Position numbers and translations under genes: made by a program. The notes under the pieces are model-generated. The model was given only the letters and a program-made list of their open reading frames with translations, was not told the origin of the DNA and ran no database searches. Shown piece after piece: positions 54,340 to 62,277 of a stretch of 64,000 nt of DNA. The DNA is from Terriglobia bacterium (GTDB lineage: Bacteria > Acidobacteriota > Terriglobia > Bryobacterales > Bryobacteraceae), in assembly GCA_020073615.1 (NCBI GenBank), contig JAIQEX010000003.1, forward strand, positions 62,001 through 126,000, in the 5' to 3' direction. Within the stretch, counting starts at the first letter, position 1; each line of letters opens with the position of its first letter.

Positions 54340-55735
54340 TGATGGCCAGACCGTAGACCGCGTTGAAGGCCTCGCCCACGGCTTCGTACAGCGTGGGGTG
54401 CGCGTGAATGGTCTGCATCATGACCTCGACGGTGGCTTCCGCCTCCATGGCCGCCACCGCTTCGGCGATCAACTCGAACGCCTCCGGACCGATGATGTGC
54501 ACGCCGAGGATCTCGCCGTAGGGCTCGCCGCAGACCACTTTGACGAATCCCTCGTGCCTGCCCAGGATGGTGGCGCGGCTGTCGCCCGCGAAGGGGAAGC
54601 GGCCGGTTTTCACCTTGTAGCCTTGCGCGCGCGCCTGCGCCTCGGTAAGGCCGACGCTGCCGATGCCGGGCTCGGTGTAGGTGCAGCCCGGGATGCGGTT
54701 CCGGTTGATGGGCACGGCGGGCTTGCCGGCCATGTGCGCCACCGCGATCATGCCTTGGCGCGTGGCCACGTGCGCCAGTTGCGGCGTGCCCGCCACGACG
54801 TCGCCGATGGCGTAGACGCCCGGTTCGGCGGTCTGCTGGTGGGCGTCCACCTTGATGAAGCCGCGGTCGAGCTCCACGCGCGTATGATCGAGGCCGATGG
54901 CGCCGGTGTTCGGCTTGCGCCCCACGGCCACCAGCAGCTTCTCGGTTTCGAGTTCCTCCTGCTTGCCTTCCTTGGTGGTGAGGGTGAGCTTGACGCCGTT
55001 GGCGGTCTTCTGAATATTTTCCGCGCGCGCGCCGGTCTCCACGCGAATCTTCTGCTTCTTGAAGACCCGCTCCAGCTCTTTGGATACGTCTTCATCTTCC
55101 ACCGGCACGATGCGCGGCAGTATTTCGATCACCGTGACTTCGGTTCCAAAGCGGCGGAAGATGGAGGCAAATTCCACACCCACCGCGCCCGCGCCGATGA
55201 TGGCGAGGCTCTTGGGCACGGCGGCGAGGTCGAGGATCTCGATGTTGGTGAGGATGCGCTCGGCGTCGGCTTCGAGACCAGGCAGAAGCCGCGCTTCCGA
55301 GCCGGTGGCAATGATCACGTTCTTCGCCTCGAGGGTTTGCGCGCCGGATTCGGATTTCACTTCCACCTTGCCGCCGCCCAGAAGAGTGGCGTAGCCGGCG
55401 ATGCGCTCCACCTTGGCGCGCTTCAGCAGCATGGCCACGCCGTTGGAATGTTTGGTGACGATGCCGTCCTTGCGCTCCTTGACCTTGGGGTAATCGAGGC
55501 GGGGGTTATCGCACTGGATGCCTTCCTTGTCGGCATGCACGAAGCGTTCCCACACATCGGCGGTATGGAGCAGCGACTTGGTGGGAATGCAGCCCACCAG
55601 CAGGCAGGTGCCGCCGAGTCGGGCCTGCTTTTCCACGAGTGCGGTTTTCAATCCGTACTGGCCGGCGCGAATGGCTGCGGAGTAGCCGCCGGGACCGCTC
55701 CCGATGACGATCAGGTCGTAAGGCACTTGTCTCAT
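54332..55735 (-). CDS. lpdA: dihydrolipoamide dehydrogenase (E3)
   Basis: A 467-residue FAD disulfide oxidoreductase. It has the FAD motif GSGPGGYSAAIRAGQYG, the redox disulfide GGTCLLVGCIPTK (C-x4-C), the NAD motif IIGAGAVGVEFASIFRRFG, and the C-terminal His-Glu pair in IHAHPTLYEAV. It reoxidises dihydrolipoamide of the E2 encoded downstream using NAD. It is the first gene of the lpdA-lipB-E2 operon. Length and motifs are fully normal. Confidence 0.95.
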   Translation of the reverse strand: MRQVPYDLIVIGSGPGGYSAAIRAGQYGLKTALVEKQARLGGTCLLVGCIPTKSLLHTADVWERFVHADKEGIQCDNPRLDYPKVKERKDGIVTKHSNGVAMLLKRAKVERIAGYATLLGGGKVEVKSESGAQTLEAKNVIIATGSEARLLPGLEADAERILTNIEILDLAAVPKSLAIIGAGAVGVEFASIFRRFGTEVTVIEILPRIVPVEDEDVSKELERVFKKQKIRVETGARAENIQKTANGVKLTLTTKEGKQEELETEKLLVAVGRKPNTGAIGLDHTRVELDRGFIKVDAHQQTAEPGVYAIGDVVAGTPQLAHVATRQGMIAVAHMAGKPAVPINRNRIPGCTYTEPGIGSVGLTEAQARAQGYKVKTGRFPFAGDSRATILGRHEGFVKVVCGEPYGEILGVHIIGPEAFELIAEAVAAMEAEATVEVMMQTIHAHPTLYEAVGEAFNAVYGLAINA

Positions 55736-55782
55736 TCTAGCCGAGAGGGTTGCAGGCGAGAGGAACCGGCCAGAGCCGCGAA

Positions 55783-56304
55783 TTACGATCGCCCGATTTG
55801 GTTTATTGGCAGCGCAGGCACGGCCAAATCGTGAGCCCAGTGCAGGAGGTGCCGGTCTTCCGTCACCAGAGTCGCCTTGCAGCGCGTTGCAATGAGGAGC
55901 AGGCCGGCATCTGTAGGGCCAAGCTCGATCATGACCCGGCGGTAACTATCGGCGCGGAGTTCGTCAAAGGAGCACGGATGCTCTTCCACTGGGAATTCAC
56001 CCAGTAGAGAAAACATGCTCTCCCAAACCTCGTCTTTGTGGTCAAGGAGCCATCCCTGGCGTTCGATTTTCAACGCTTCGGCGATAACGTGTTGCGTTGT
56101 GATTCGACGTCCCGCGCCGCGGAACCCGAACCAGCGTTCATCAAACACCCCCGGCGGAAGTTCGGGAGACTGTGCTCGCACCTTATTCAAGGCGCGCAAA
56201 CGCTGCGTACCGGGTACGCTCTTCGACCTGAAGTGGTTGTATGGGACCACAAGCAGCAACGGGTTGGTATCGAAGACAAGTTGCCGCGGAGGGCTGCCTG
56301 CCAT
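55783..56304 (-). CDS. PIN-domain protein
   Basis: A 173-residue putative RNase. The PIN fold is recognised by the first acidic site in LVFDTNPLLLVV, a middle acidic helix (HVIAEALKIERQGW), and the late acidic segment ELGPTDAGLLLIATRCKATL followed by VTEDRHLLHWA. Insertions between strands make it longer than VapC toxins (about 130 residues). It starts at the stop of the 232-residue gene (TGATG, one-base overlap), so the two are translationally coupled. It could be a toxin with an unusual partner, or part of a defence pair. Confidence 0.8.
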   Translation of the reverse strand: MAGSPPRQLVFDTNPLLLVVPYNHFRSKSVPGTQRLRALNKVRAQSPELPPGVFDERWFGFRGAGRRITTQHVIAEALKIERQGWLLDHKDEVWESMFSLLGEFPVEEHPCSFDELRADSYRRVMIELGPTDAGLLLIATRCKATLVTEDRHLLHWAHDLAVPALPINQIGRS

Positions 56305-57002
56305 CAGTAAGCGCTCGTGGTCTCTGCTATAAACGGCACATCCTTGGCCAGTGAGAGCTCGGATCGCTTCGCCTTGAACGCGCCGGTCAGCCTCTCAGTA
56401 GTCTTGAGCAATTGTCCGCCGCAATTCTCCGCTTCCAGCCGGTGAGCCGCCACTTCCGGCACCGCGAGCACCGGAACAAATCGACCGCGGAACTGGTTCC
56501 ACAGCCGCGCGGTCGTGTAGTAATCGGGCAAGTCCTGGATATTGTTTACCAGGTACTCGGCGAGAAATCCCCCGAGATCCTCCCTGGTCGGATATCCCCC
56601 GAAAAAACTGCTGAATTCGACGCCGAGCACCGCCGGTGTTTCGGCCTCGACCGCCTGAAACGCTTCCTGGAACAGGCGGCTCTTCGATATTGCCGCGTGC
56701 AGAGCGACGCACGTTTCCAGGAGCCGCTTTACGGCGCGGTCATGTTCGCCGACAAGACCTTCGATAGCCGGGAAGAACGAGAGAAACTGTTCGAGGTTAT
56801 CGCGCGCCGCAACGTGTTCCGCGATTGGCGCCATATACTCCAGGGTTTGACGATGAAAGCGAAACGTCCAGTCGTGGCGGACCGCAAAGCTTCGTTCTGT
56901 CTCCAGACCTCTCAGTACGGGTTGTAAAACCGTGTCGAACCACGCCCTGACAATGTTGGGCCCGTAAGGGGGCTTGCGGCGGCTCGGCTGGCTGACTTTC
57001 AT
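56304..57002 (-). CDS. 232-residue partner of the PIN gene, unknown function
   Basis: A mostly helical protein without recognised domain. The start YGPNIVRAWFDTVLQPVLRG is amphipathic, followed by HDWTFRFHRQTLEYMAPIAE, an acidic helix LEQFLSFFPAIEGLVGEHDR and a helical middle. FFGGYPTREDLGGFLAEYLV and YTTARLWNQFRGRFVPVLAV are well-composed segments. Size and lack of an obvious DNA-binding motif argue against a classical VapB antitoxin. The tight coupling to the PIN gene implies joint function. Base composition looks a little less GC-rich than neighbours, hinting at transfer. Confidence 0.7.
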   Translation of the reverse strand: MKVSQPSRRKPPYGPNIVRAWFDTVLQPVLRGLETERSFAVRHDWTFRFHRQTLEYMAPIAEHVAARDNLEQFLSFFPAIEGLVGEHDRAVKRLLETCVALHAAISKSRLFQEAFQAVEAETPAVLGVEFSSFFGGYPTREDLGGFLAEYLVNNIQDLPDYYTTARLWNQFRGRFVPVLAVPEVAAHRLEAENCGGQLLKTTERLTGAFKAKRSELSLAKDVPFIAETTSAY

Positions 57003-57041
57003 CTTCTACCCATTATCCACCGATCATCGGTGTTTCACGTT

Positions 57042-57740
57042 CTAGCGCACTGCCGGTTCCAGCATGGCGGCGCCCTGGATGCGGCCCTGGCCGGATTCCT
57101 GCAGGAAGACCACGAGGCGCTGGCGGGCGGCGTCCGGGGGCAACTCGATTTCGGCGCGGAAGCCGGCGCCGCGCTTGACCGCACCGATCTTGCGCATGCT
57201 TTCGACGACCGCCACATGATGCAGCAGGCGGCCCTTGTTTTCGCCGGCGGCGACCTGCGTCTCGGCGCTATCGCCGGCCAGCGCCAGAAAGACATCGGCG
57301 GAGACGGGCGCGCCTTCCACTGCGACGCGCAGGCCGGCGCTGGTGCGCGCCAGGCGCAGTGCGGCCTTCGGCCGTTGGTCGGCCCGGGAGATTTCGGCGG
57401 CCGCACGGGAGCCCTCGCTGCCGTTGAATTCGATGCCGCCATCGACCACCATTTCCGGGGTGTAGACGCTGTCCAGGTTGAAGCGGCGGCCGTAGACGGA
57501 CTGGCGTGCGGTAATCGCGGGCGACGAGAAGCGGTCCTTCCAGCCTTCGTGGTCCCAATAATCGACGTGCTCGCTGAGCACGATGGCGCGCGCATCCAGT
57601 TGCAGGAGCAGGCGGTCGGCGGGCGGGCAACTGGAACATCCCTCGGAGGTGAAGAGCTCGACCAGCACGGCCGCGCGGTCGCGGCCGCCAGCCACGGCCG
57701 GCAGCAAGGCGCACAAACCTGCCAATAGAATGCGAAACAT
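57042..57740 (-). CDS. DUF1223 family secreted thioredoxin-like protein
   Basis: A 232-residue exported protein with leader RILLAGLCALLPAVAGG. The DUF1223 signature is clear: VELFTSEGCSSCPPADRLL (a CxxC-like C-S-S-C), LSEHVDYWDHEGWKDRFSSP, and YGRRFNLDSVYTPEMVVDGG. The fold is thioredoxin-like and the role is probably redox, in the periplasm, but unproven. I chose the ATG at 57740, preceded by GGGAGGG at good spacing, over the TTG two codons upstream. Its upstream region is one copy of the 41-bp repeat that also lies beyond the TIR gene. Confidence 0.87.
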   Translation of the reverse strand: MFRILLAGLCALLPAVAGGRDRAAVLVELFTSEGCSSCPPADRLLLQLDARAIVLSEHVDYWDHEGWKDRFSSPAITARQSVYGRRFNLDSVYTPEMVVDGGIEFNGSEGSRAAAEISRADQRPKAALRLARTSAGLRVAVEGAPVSADVFLALAGDSAETQVAAGENKGRLLHHVAVVESMRKIGAVKRGAGFRAEIELPPDAARQRLVVFLQESGQGRIQGAAMLEPAVR

Positions 57741-57743
57741 CTT

Positions 57744-57784
57744 CAAGCCCTCCCGGTGCCTGTTACTACGATAGACGAATCGGG
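57744..57784. repeat. 41-bp direct repeat, left copy
   Basis: Aligns without gaps to 59584-59624, with 37 of 41 bases equal; both share CAAGCCCTCCCGGTGC at one end and CGATAGACGAATCGGG at the other. This copy contains the ribosome-binding site and probable leader of the DUF1223 gene on the minus strand. Confidence 0.85.
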
Positions 57785-57833
57785 CTTTCTAAGCCGGCCC
57801 GGTTCGTCTACACTCGTTTGGGTAGGGCCGGCG

Positions 57834-59480
57834 ATGAAGCGCGTGTTCATTTCGTACTGTCGCGAGGACGGGGACTTCGCGGACAACCTGCGGCACAAAC
57901 TGGAAGAGGCGGAGATCCCCACCTGGCAGGATACGGACCTCTACGGCGGACAGTTGTGGCGGGCGGAGATCGACCTCGCCATACGGGAGTCGCTGGCGGT
58001 GGTGGTGGTGATGTCGCCGGAGGCGGCGCAGTCCGGCTACGTGGCCTATGAGTGGGCGTTTGCCCTCGGCGTAGGGGTGAACGTGGTGCCGGTGCTGCTG
58101 AAGAGCGCGCCGGGGGACCTGCATCCGGCCTTGCAGAGCCGGCAGTGCCTGGATTTTTCGAGCCGGTCGGCGCGGCCGTGGGATCTGTTGTGCCGCGCGG
58201 TGCAGGGGGTGGGGCCACCGGCAGAGGCCACGATTCACATTCCGGAGGGCGCGCCGCCGGTGGTGGAACAGGCGGCGCGGGCCCTGGACAGCATGGATGA
58301 AGAGCAGCGGGAAGCGGCGCTCAAGACGCTGGCGACCATGAATCACCCCACGGTGACCGAAGTGCTGGCGGGGGCCTTGCATCATCCCATACAGGAAGTC
58401 CGGTTTCGGGCGGGCGGGATGCTGCTCGACCGGGGCGACAAGCGGTGCCTGCCGGCGGTGTTCGAATCCCTGCGTGCGAACTGGTCGGTGAGCGGTCTGG
58501 CCGAACTGGGGCGAGAGGCGGTGCCGGAGCTGATCGAAGCGCTGGGCGACGAGGACCGCTCCGTGCGGGCCGCCGCTGCCGGAGCGCTGGGGGCGATCGG
58601 CGATCGGGCGGCGATCCCGCACTTGCAGCGCCTGCTCGCCGATGAGAATGATTGGGTGCGCGCAGCCGCGCTGGACGCCCTCGGCGATTTCCACGATGCG
58701 GCCCTGCTGCCGGCGTTCCAGGAAGCGTTCCGCAACAACAACGCGCCGCGGGCGGCGCTGCGGGCGGCGTCAAAGATTCCGCAGGCCGGCGGCGAGAGCC
58801 TGCTGATCGAGGCGCTCCAGCATGCCGACCGAGACAACCGGCAACAGGCGGGGGAGTTGCTGGAACCCGTGGCTACCGCCGCTGCCGTGGAAGCGCTGCG
58901 CCGAGCCGTCAAAGACCCGGAGAGCAGCGTGCGCTCCCGCGCTCTTGCCACCCTGGCGCGCTTGGGCGGCGCCGCGCACCTGGCGCTCTTCCTGGAGGCG
59001 CTCGAGGATGAACGCGGTGACGTCCGGCGCGCGGCCTCCGAGGCGCTGGAAAAGATCGGAGGGCCCGCGGTGACGGCCGGGCTGGTGGAGATCGTGCGCA
59101 GTCCGGACAAGTTGTATCGCGAGGACGCCGTGCGGCTACTGGGAAAAGTCGGAGAAGAATGGGCGGTTCCGGCGCTCGCCGAAGCGCTCCAGGACGCGGA
59201 CACCGGCGAAGTGGCGGCGTGGTCGTTGGGCAAACTGGCCAGGCCGGGCATGCCGGCCGTAGAAGTCCTGGTAAGGTTGGCGACCGAAGGGAGCGGCCGC
59301 ATGCGCGACGCGGCCCGCCGCGCCCTCTTTGAGATCAAGGATCCTGCCACTATCGGGCCGTTGAGCAGGATGCTGGATGACGATAACCTTCGCGTGGGCG
59401 CCGAGACGGCCCTGCGGCTGATCGGCACACCGGAGGCGCAGCGCGCGCTGGCGGCGTGGCGGCGTAAGGTCCGCCAGTGA
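57834..59480 (+). CDS. TIR-domain protein with HEAT repeats
   Basis: A 548-residue two-part protein. The first 125 residues are a TIR domain: KRVFISYCREDGDFADNLRH, IPTWQDTDLYGGQLW, and AVVVVMSPEAAQSGYVAYEW, where E73 is in the place of the NADase catalytic glutamate. A helical linker follows, then about eleven PBS-lyase-type HEAT repeats (VRAAAAGALGAIGDRAAIPH, VRAAALDALGDFHDAALLPA, VRRAASEALEKIGGPAVTAG). ATG at 57834 starts the domain exactly; a longer in-frame extension would overlap the repeat. Such proteins may signal via NAD loss or scaffold assembly. Role in phage defence is plausible but unproven. Confidence 0.9.
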   Translation: MKRVFISYCREDGDFADNLRHKLEEAEIPTWQDTDLYGGQLWRAEIDLAIRESLAVVVVMSPEAAQSGYVAYEWAFALGVGVNVVPVLLKSAPGDLHPALQSRQCLDFSSRSARPWDLLCRAVQGVGPPAEATIHIPEGAPPVVEQAARALDSMDEEQREAALKTLATMNHPTVTEVLAGALHHPIQEVRFRAGGMLLDRGDKRCLPAVFESLRANWSVSGLAELGREAVPELIEALGDEDRSVRAAAAGALGAIGDRAAIPHLQRLLADENDWVRAAALDALGDFHDAALLPAFQEAFRNNNAPRAALRAASKIPQAGGESLLIEALQHADRDNRQQAGELLEPVATAAAVEALRRAVKDPESSVRSRALATLARLGGAAHLALFLEALEDERGDVRRAASEALEKIGGPAVTAGLVEIVRSPDKLYREDAVRLLGKVGEEWAVPALAEALQDADTGEVAAWSLGKLARPGMPAVEVLVRLATEGSGRMRDAARRALFEIKDPATIGPLSRMLDDDNLRVGAETALRLIGTPEAQRALAAWRRKVRQ

Positions 59481-59583
59481 GAACCTGACCAAGGGGATCA
59501 AATCGGCGATGCGATCCAAGGCTGGAACCCTTCAAGAATTCGCAGATGCTGCGGAGCCACCTCGACGGTATCCTTCCCTGGAC
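59481..59583. other. spacer downstream of the TIR-HEAT gene, no gene seen
   Basis: Between the TIR-HEAT stop and the right 41-bp repeat no convincing coding frame is visible. It probably belongs to the inserted cassette. Confidence 0.4.
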
Positions 59584-59624
59584 CAAGCCCTCCCGGTGCT
59601 ACTTACCACGATAGACGAATCGGG
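59584..59624. repeat. 41-bp direct repeat, right copy
   Basis: Partner of 57744-57784, offset 1840 bases. Unlike the left copy it is not followed by a DUF1223-like gene on the minus strand, so it looks like a duplicate of that gene's leader left after an insertion. Confidence 0.85.
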
Positions 59625-59729
59625 GGCGGGAGGGCGGGGGCGTCGTTTCATCGGGACATTTTGGCTCAAAAGGGAGTTTACACCTGCGGCGAAACCGGGT
59701 TCTGATATTCTAACTTTAAGAGGCCCGCC

Positions 59730-60470
59730 ATGCCACGACCCCGGTTCCCGTTGCGCCGCTCCGTTATCTACGGATACTTCCCCACCGGGGTCAAATGGCT
59801 GCTGATCAGTAATACCGCGATTTTCCTGCTGTTTTACCTGGGCGGCGCGCCGGTGCAGAGTAACATGCTGCTGCTGGCACTGACTCCCAGCCTGGTGGTG
59901 CACAACTTTTTCGTCTTCGAGCTGTTCACCTACATGTTTCTCCACGGCGGGTTCGGCCACTTGCTGTTCAATATGCTGACCCTGTGGATGTTCGGCACGC
60001 CTCTCGAACAGACTTGGGGCACGCGCGCGTTTCTGAAGTACTACTTCCTGTGCGGCGTGGGCGCGGGCGTGTGCGATACCGCGGTGAACCTGATCCTGGG
60101 CCACAAGACCACCACGATTGGCGCATCGGGCGCAATTTACGGGCTGCTGCTGGCCTTCGGCGTTCTCTTCCCGGATGTGCGCGTGCTGATGAACTTTCTG
60201 TTCCCCATCAAGGCCAAATACCTGGTGATGATTTACGGCGCCATCGCGCTCTTCAGCGCGCTGGGCAGCGGGAACAGCGGTGTGAGCAATGTCGCCCACC
60301 TGGGCGGGATGGCATTCGGCTACATTTACCTCAAGGCACGCCTGCCCAAGACGCGCTTGCGGCTGCCCGACGCGGCGGGCTGGTACCGCCAGTGGAAACT
60401 ACGCCGGGCCAAGAAGAAGTTTCAGGTTTATTTGCGGAAACACGGCGGCCCCGGTCCGCGGGTGAATTAA
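59730..60470 (+). CDS. rhomboid-family intramembrane serine protease
   Basis: A 246-residue six-helix membrane protease. The catalytic pair is S133 in IGASGAIYGLLLAFG and H190 in NVAHLGGMAFGYIY. The helix-2 HGGFGHLLFNMLTLWMFG motif (His and Asn of the oxyanion site) and the L1-loop region before it are present. It cuts single-pass membrane proteins within the bilayer; substrates are unknown. An AAGAGG ribosome-binding site precedes the ATG. The C-terminal tail is basic and soluble (WKLRRAKKKFQVYLRKHG). Two genes in the same direction follow. Confidence 0.93.
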   Translation: MPRPRFPLRRSVIYGYFPTGVKWLLISNTAIFLLFYLGGAPVQSNMLLLALTPSLVVHNFFVFELFTYMFLHGGFGHLLFNMLTLWMFGTPLEQTWGTRAFLKYYFLCGVGAGVCDTAVNLILGHKTTTIGASGAIYGLLLAFGVLFPDVRVLMNFLFPIKAKYLVMIYGAIALFSALGSGNSGVSNVAHLGGMAFGYIYLKARLPKTRLRLPDAAGWYRQWKLRRAKKKFQVYLRKHGGPGPRVN

Positions 60471-60535
60471 CATCACAGCGCAACCGCTCTTCGCCGGGCG
60501 GCGTCTTTTGGTATAGTTACGTCAGAAGTACGCCT

Positions 60536-61654
60536 ATGCGAGCCTGGATTGTTCCCCTATTGTGCGGCGCCGCACTTGTCGCCCTGACCGGCCTCGTAGC
60601 CGGCCAGGAGGGACCCAAGCGCGACCCCGGAGAGACCGTAGCTAAGCCCAAAAAGCCCGGCGAAACCGCTACCCCCGATGCCGATCTGCCCAAGATCCCC
60701 TCGAAGTACAAGAAGGAGCCGCAGACCGACACCGGCAATCTGGCCAGCTTCAAAAGCGACGTCGACGTGGTCACGGTGGATGTCGCCGTGCTGGACAACC
60801 GGGGTCACTTCATTCCCGGCATTCCCAAGGGCAACTTCCGCGTCATGGAAGATAACGTGCCGCAACAGATCCGCGGCTACAGCATCGGCGAAGCGCCCTT
60901 GACCATCGCCATGGTGATCGAGTTCAGCAACAAGTTCCAGCAGTTCTACGGGTACACCTGGTATCAGACCCTCCAGTTGGCCTGGGGCTTCGCCAGCACC
61001 TTAAAGCCCGACGACTACGTGGCCGTGGTGGCGTACGATATCAAACCCGAAATCCTCACCGATTTCACCACCGACCGCGCCAAAACGCAGGAAGCGCTCT
61101 CGCGCCTGAATATCCCGGCATGGTCGGAAGCGAACCTGTTCGATGCCATGGTGGATACCGCGGACCGCATGTCGGGCATCGAAGGGCGCAAGGCCATCCT
61201 GCTGATCACCTCCGGGATCGACACCTTCAGCAAACTGACTTATGACAAGGCGCGGAAGGCCGTCCAGGAGGCCGGGGTGCCGATCTATGTCATCGGCCTG
61301 ATGCAGACCATCCGCATCCAGATGGAGGCCATGGGCTACAACGACATCGCGTTTCTGCAGGCGGACAATGAGATGCGGACCTTTGCCAAGGAGAGCGGAG
61401 GGATGGCGTTCTTCCCGCGGTTCGAAGGCGAATCCCCTTCGATTTTCCAGGAGATTCACCAGGCCCTGCGCAACCAGTACGTACTGACCTATTCGTCCAG
61501 CAACAAGGCCCACGACGGCGCTTTTCGCAAGATCAAAGTGCAACTGGTGGACCAGCAGGGGAACCCCCTGCCCGTGAAGGACGAAAAAAACAAGCCCATC
61601 AAGTATTCCATCGTCGCCAAATCGGGATACAAAGCGCCGCGCGCCGTGGAGTAA
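60536..61654 (+). CDS. secreted VWFA-domain protein (TIGR03436 type), degenerate metal site
   Basis: A 372-residue exported protein with leader IVPLLCGAALVALTGLVAG and a Lys/Pro-rich linker. The beta domain VDVVTVDVAVLDNRGHFIPG and the VWFA fold follow the same plan as the protein at 36246, including NQYVLTYSSS near the end. The first metal-site motif is altered: MVIEFSNKF instead of D-x-S-x-S, so metal-dependent ligand binding may be lost, while LFDAMVDTAD and LITSGIDTFS are retained. Function is unknown; the family is typical of Acidobacteria. Confidence 0.87.
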   Translation: MRAWIVPLLCGAALVALTGLVAGQEGPKRDPGETVAKPKKPGETATPDADLPKIPSKYKKEPQTDTGNLASFKSDVDVVTVDVAVLDNRGHFIPGIPKGNFRVMEDNVPQQIRGYSIGEAPLTIAMVIEFSNKFQQFYGYTWYQTLQLAWGFASTLKPDDYVAVVAYDIKPEILTDFTTDRAKTQEALSRLNIPAWSEANLFDAMVDTADRMSGIEGRKAILLITSGIDTFSKLTYDKARKAVQEAGVPIYVIGLMQTIRIQMEAMGYNDIAFLQADNEMRTFAKESGGMAFFPRFEGESPSIFQEIHQALRNQYVLTYSSSNKAHDGAFRKIKVQLVDQQGNPLPVKDEKNKPIKYSIVAKSGYKAPRAVE

Positions 61655-61770
61655 AGCCGCGCACGCGTGTGACGCAGAGTCCCGCGCGCGGCGGCGTAGA
61701 ATCGCATACGCCCGCCGTTCCATTTGTCAAGTACTGGAACTGGCGATTTTCCAAGACGATGCAAAATGCG

Positions 61771-61799
61771 TTGACACAGGGTTACAGCTCTGTTACTCT
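61771..61799 (+). promoter_or_regulatory. sigma-70-type promoter for the receiver-only regulator
   Basis: TTGACA (61771-61776), a 17-base spacer, then TACTCT (61794-61799). The predicted start of transcription, about 61806, is only some seven bases before the ATG at 61813 and downstream of the alternative ATG at 61759. This supports the shorter protein and suggests a very short leader. Confidence 0.6.
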
Positions 61800-61812
61800 C
61801 GCAACGTTCCGC

Positions 61813-62259
61813 ATGAAGCCCGCATCCGTTTCGAACCCGCACATTCTCCTGGTAGACGACAATCGCGATGGATTGTTGGTCCGCAAGTCCCTGCTCGAAG
61901 AACTGGGATATCGAGTACAGATTGCGATTACCGGGGAAGAGGGCCTGAAACTCTTCCAGGCATCGGCCTTCGACGTGGTGGTTACGGACTTCAAAATGCC
62001 GCGTATGAACGGAAGTGAGTTCATCGAGCGCGTTCGCAAGCTGAACCCTAATGCTCGGATCATCCTGCTCTCGGGATTCGTAGACCCGTTGGGGCTGACC
62101 GAGGAGAACACCGGCGCCGACGCGGTGGTGGCCAAGAGCTGTCACGAGGCGGCCCACCTGGTGCGCTGGGTGAAGCGGCTGGTGAACCGCGGCCCCGTGC
62201 GCAAGCCCGCCGCCGCGCAAAAGAACGTTCTGGTGCGGGCGCAGGCCAAGAGCCGGTAA
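61813..62259 (+). CDS. single-domain response regulator
   Basis: A 148-residue receiver domain without an output domain. It shows the acidic pair in HILLVDDNRDG, the phospho-acceptor Asp in VVVTDFKMPRMNG, the Ser/Thr site in IILLSGF and the late lysine in AVVAKSCHEAAHL. The basic tail (RGPVRKPAAAQKNVLVRAQA) is not a known output domain. Such CheY-like proteins act by protein contact or as phosphate sinks. The cognate kinase is not adjacent. Start choice follows the promoter position. Confidence 0.88.
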   Translation: MKPASVSNPHILLVDDNRDGLLVRKSLLEELGYRVQIAITGEEGLKLFQASAFDVVVTDFKMPRMNGSEFIERVRKLNPNARIILLSGFVDPLGLTEENTGADAVVAKSCHEAAHLVRWVKRLVNRGPVRKPAAAQKNVLVRAQAKSR

Positions 62260-62277
62260 ATCTGGCACACTGGAATC

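Noticed and set aside
57756-57833. N-terminal extension of the TIR-HEAT protein by 26 codons
   Set aside because: It would translate the direct repeat, has no homologous look, and the TIR domain starts exactly at the ATG at 57834.
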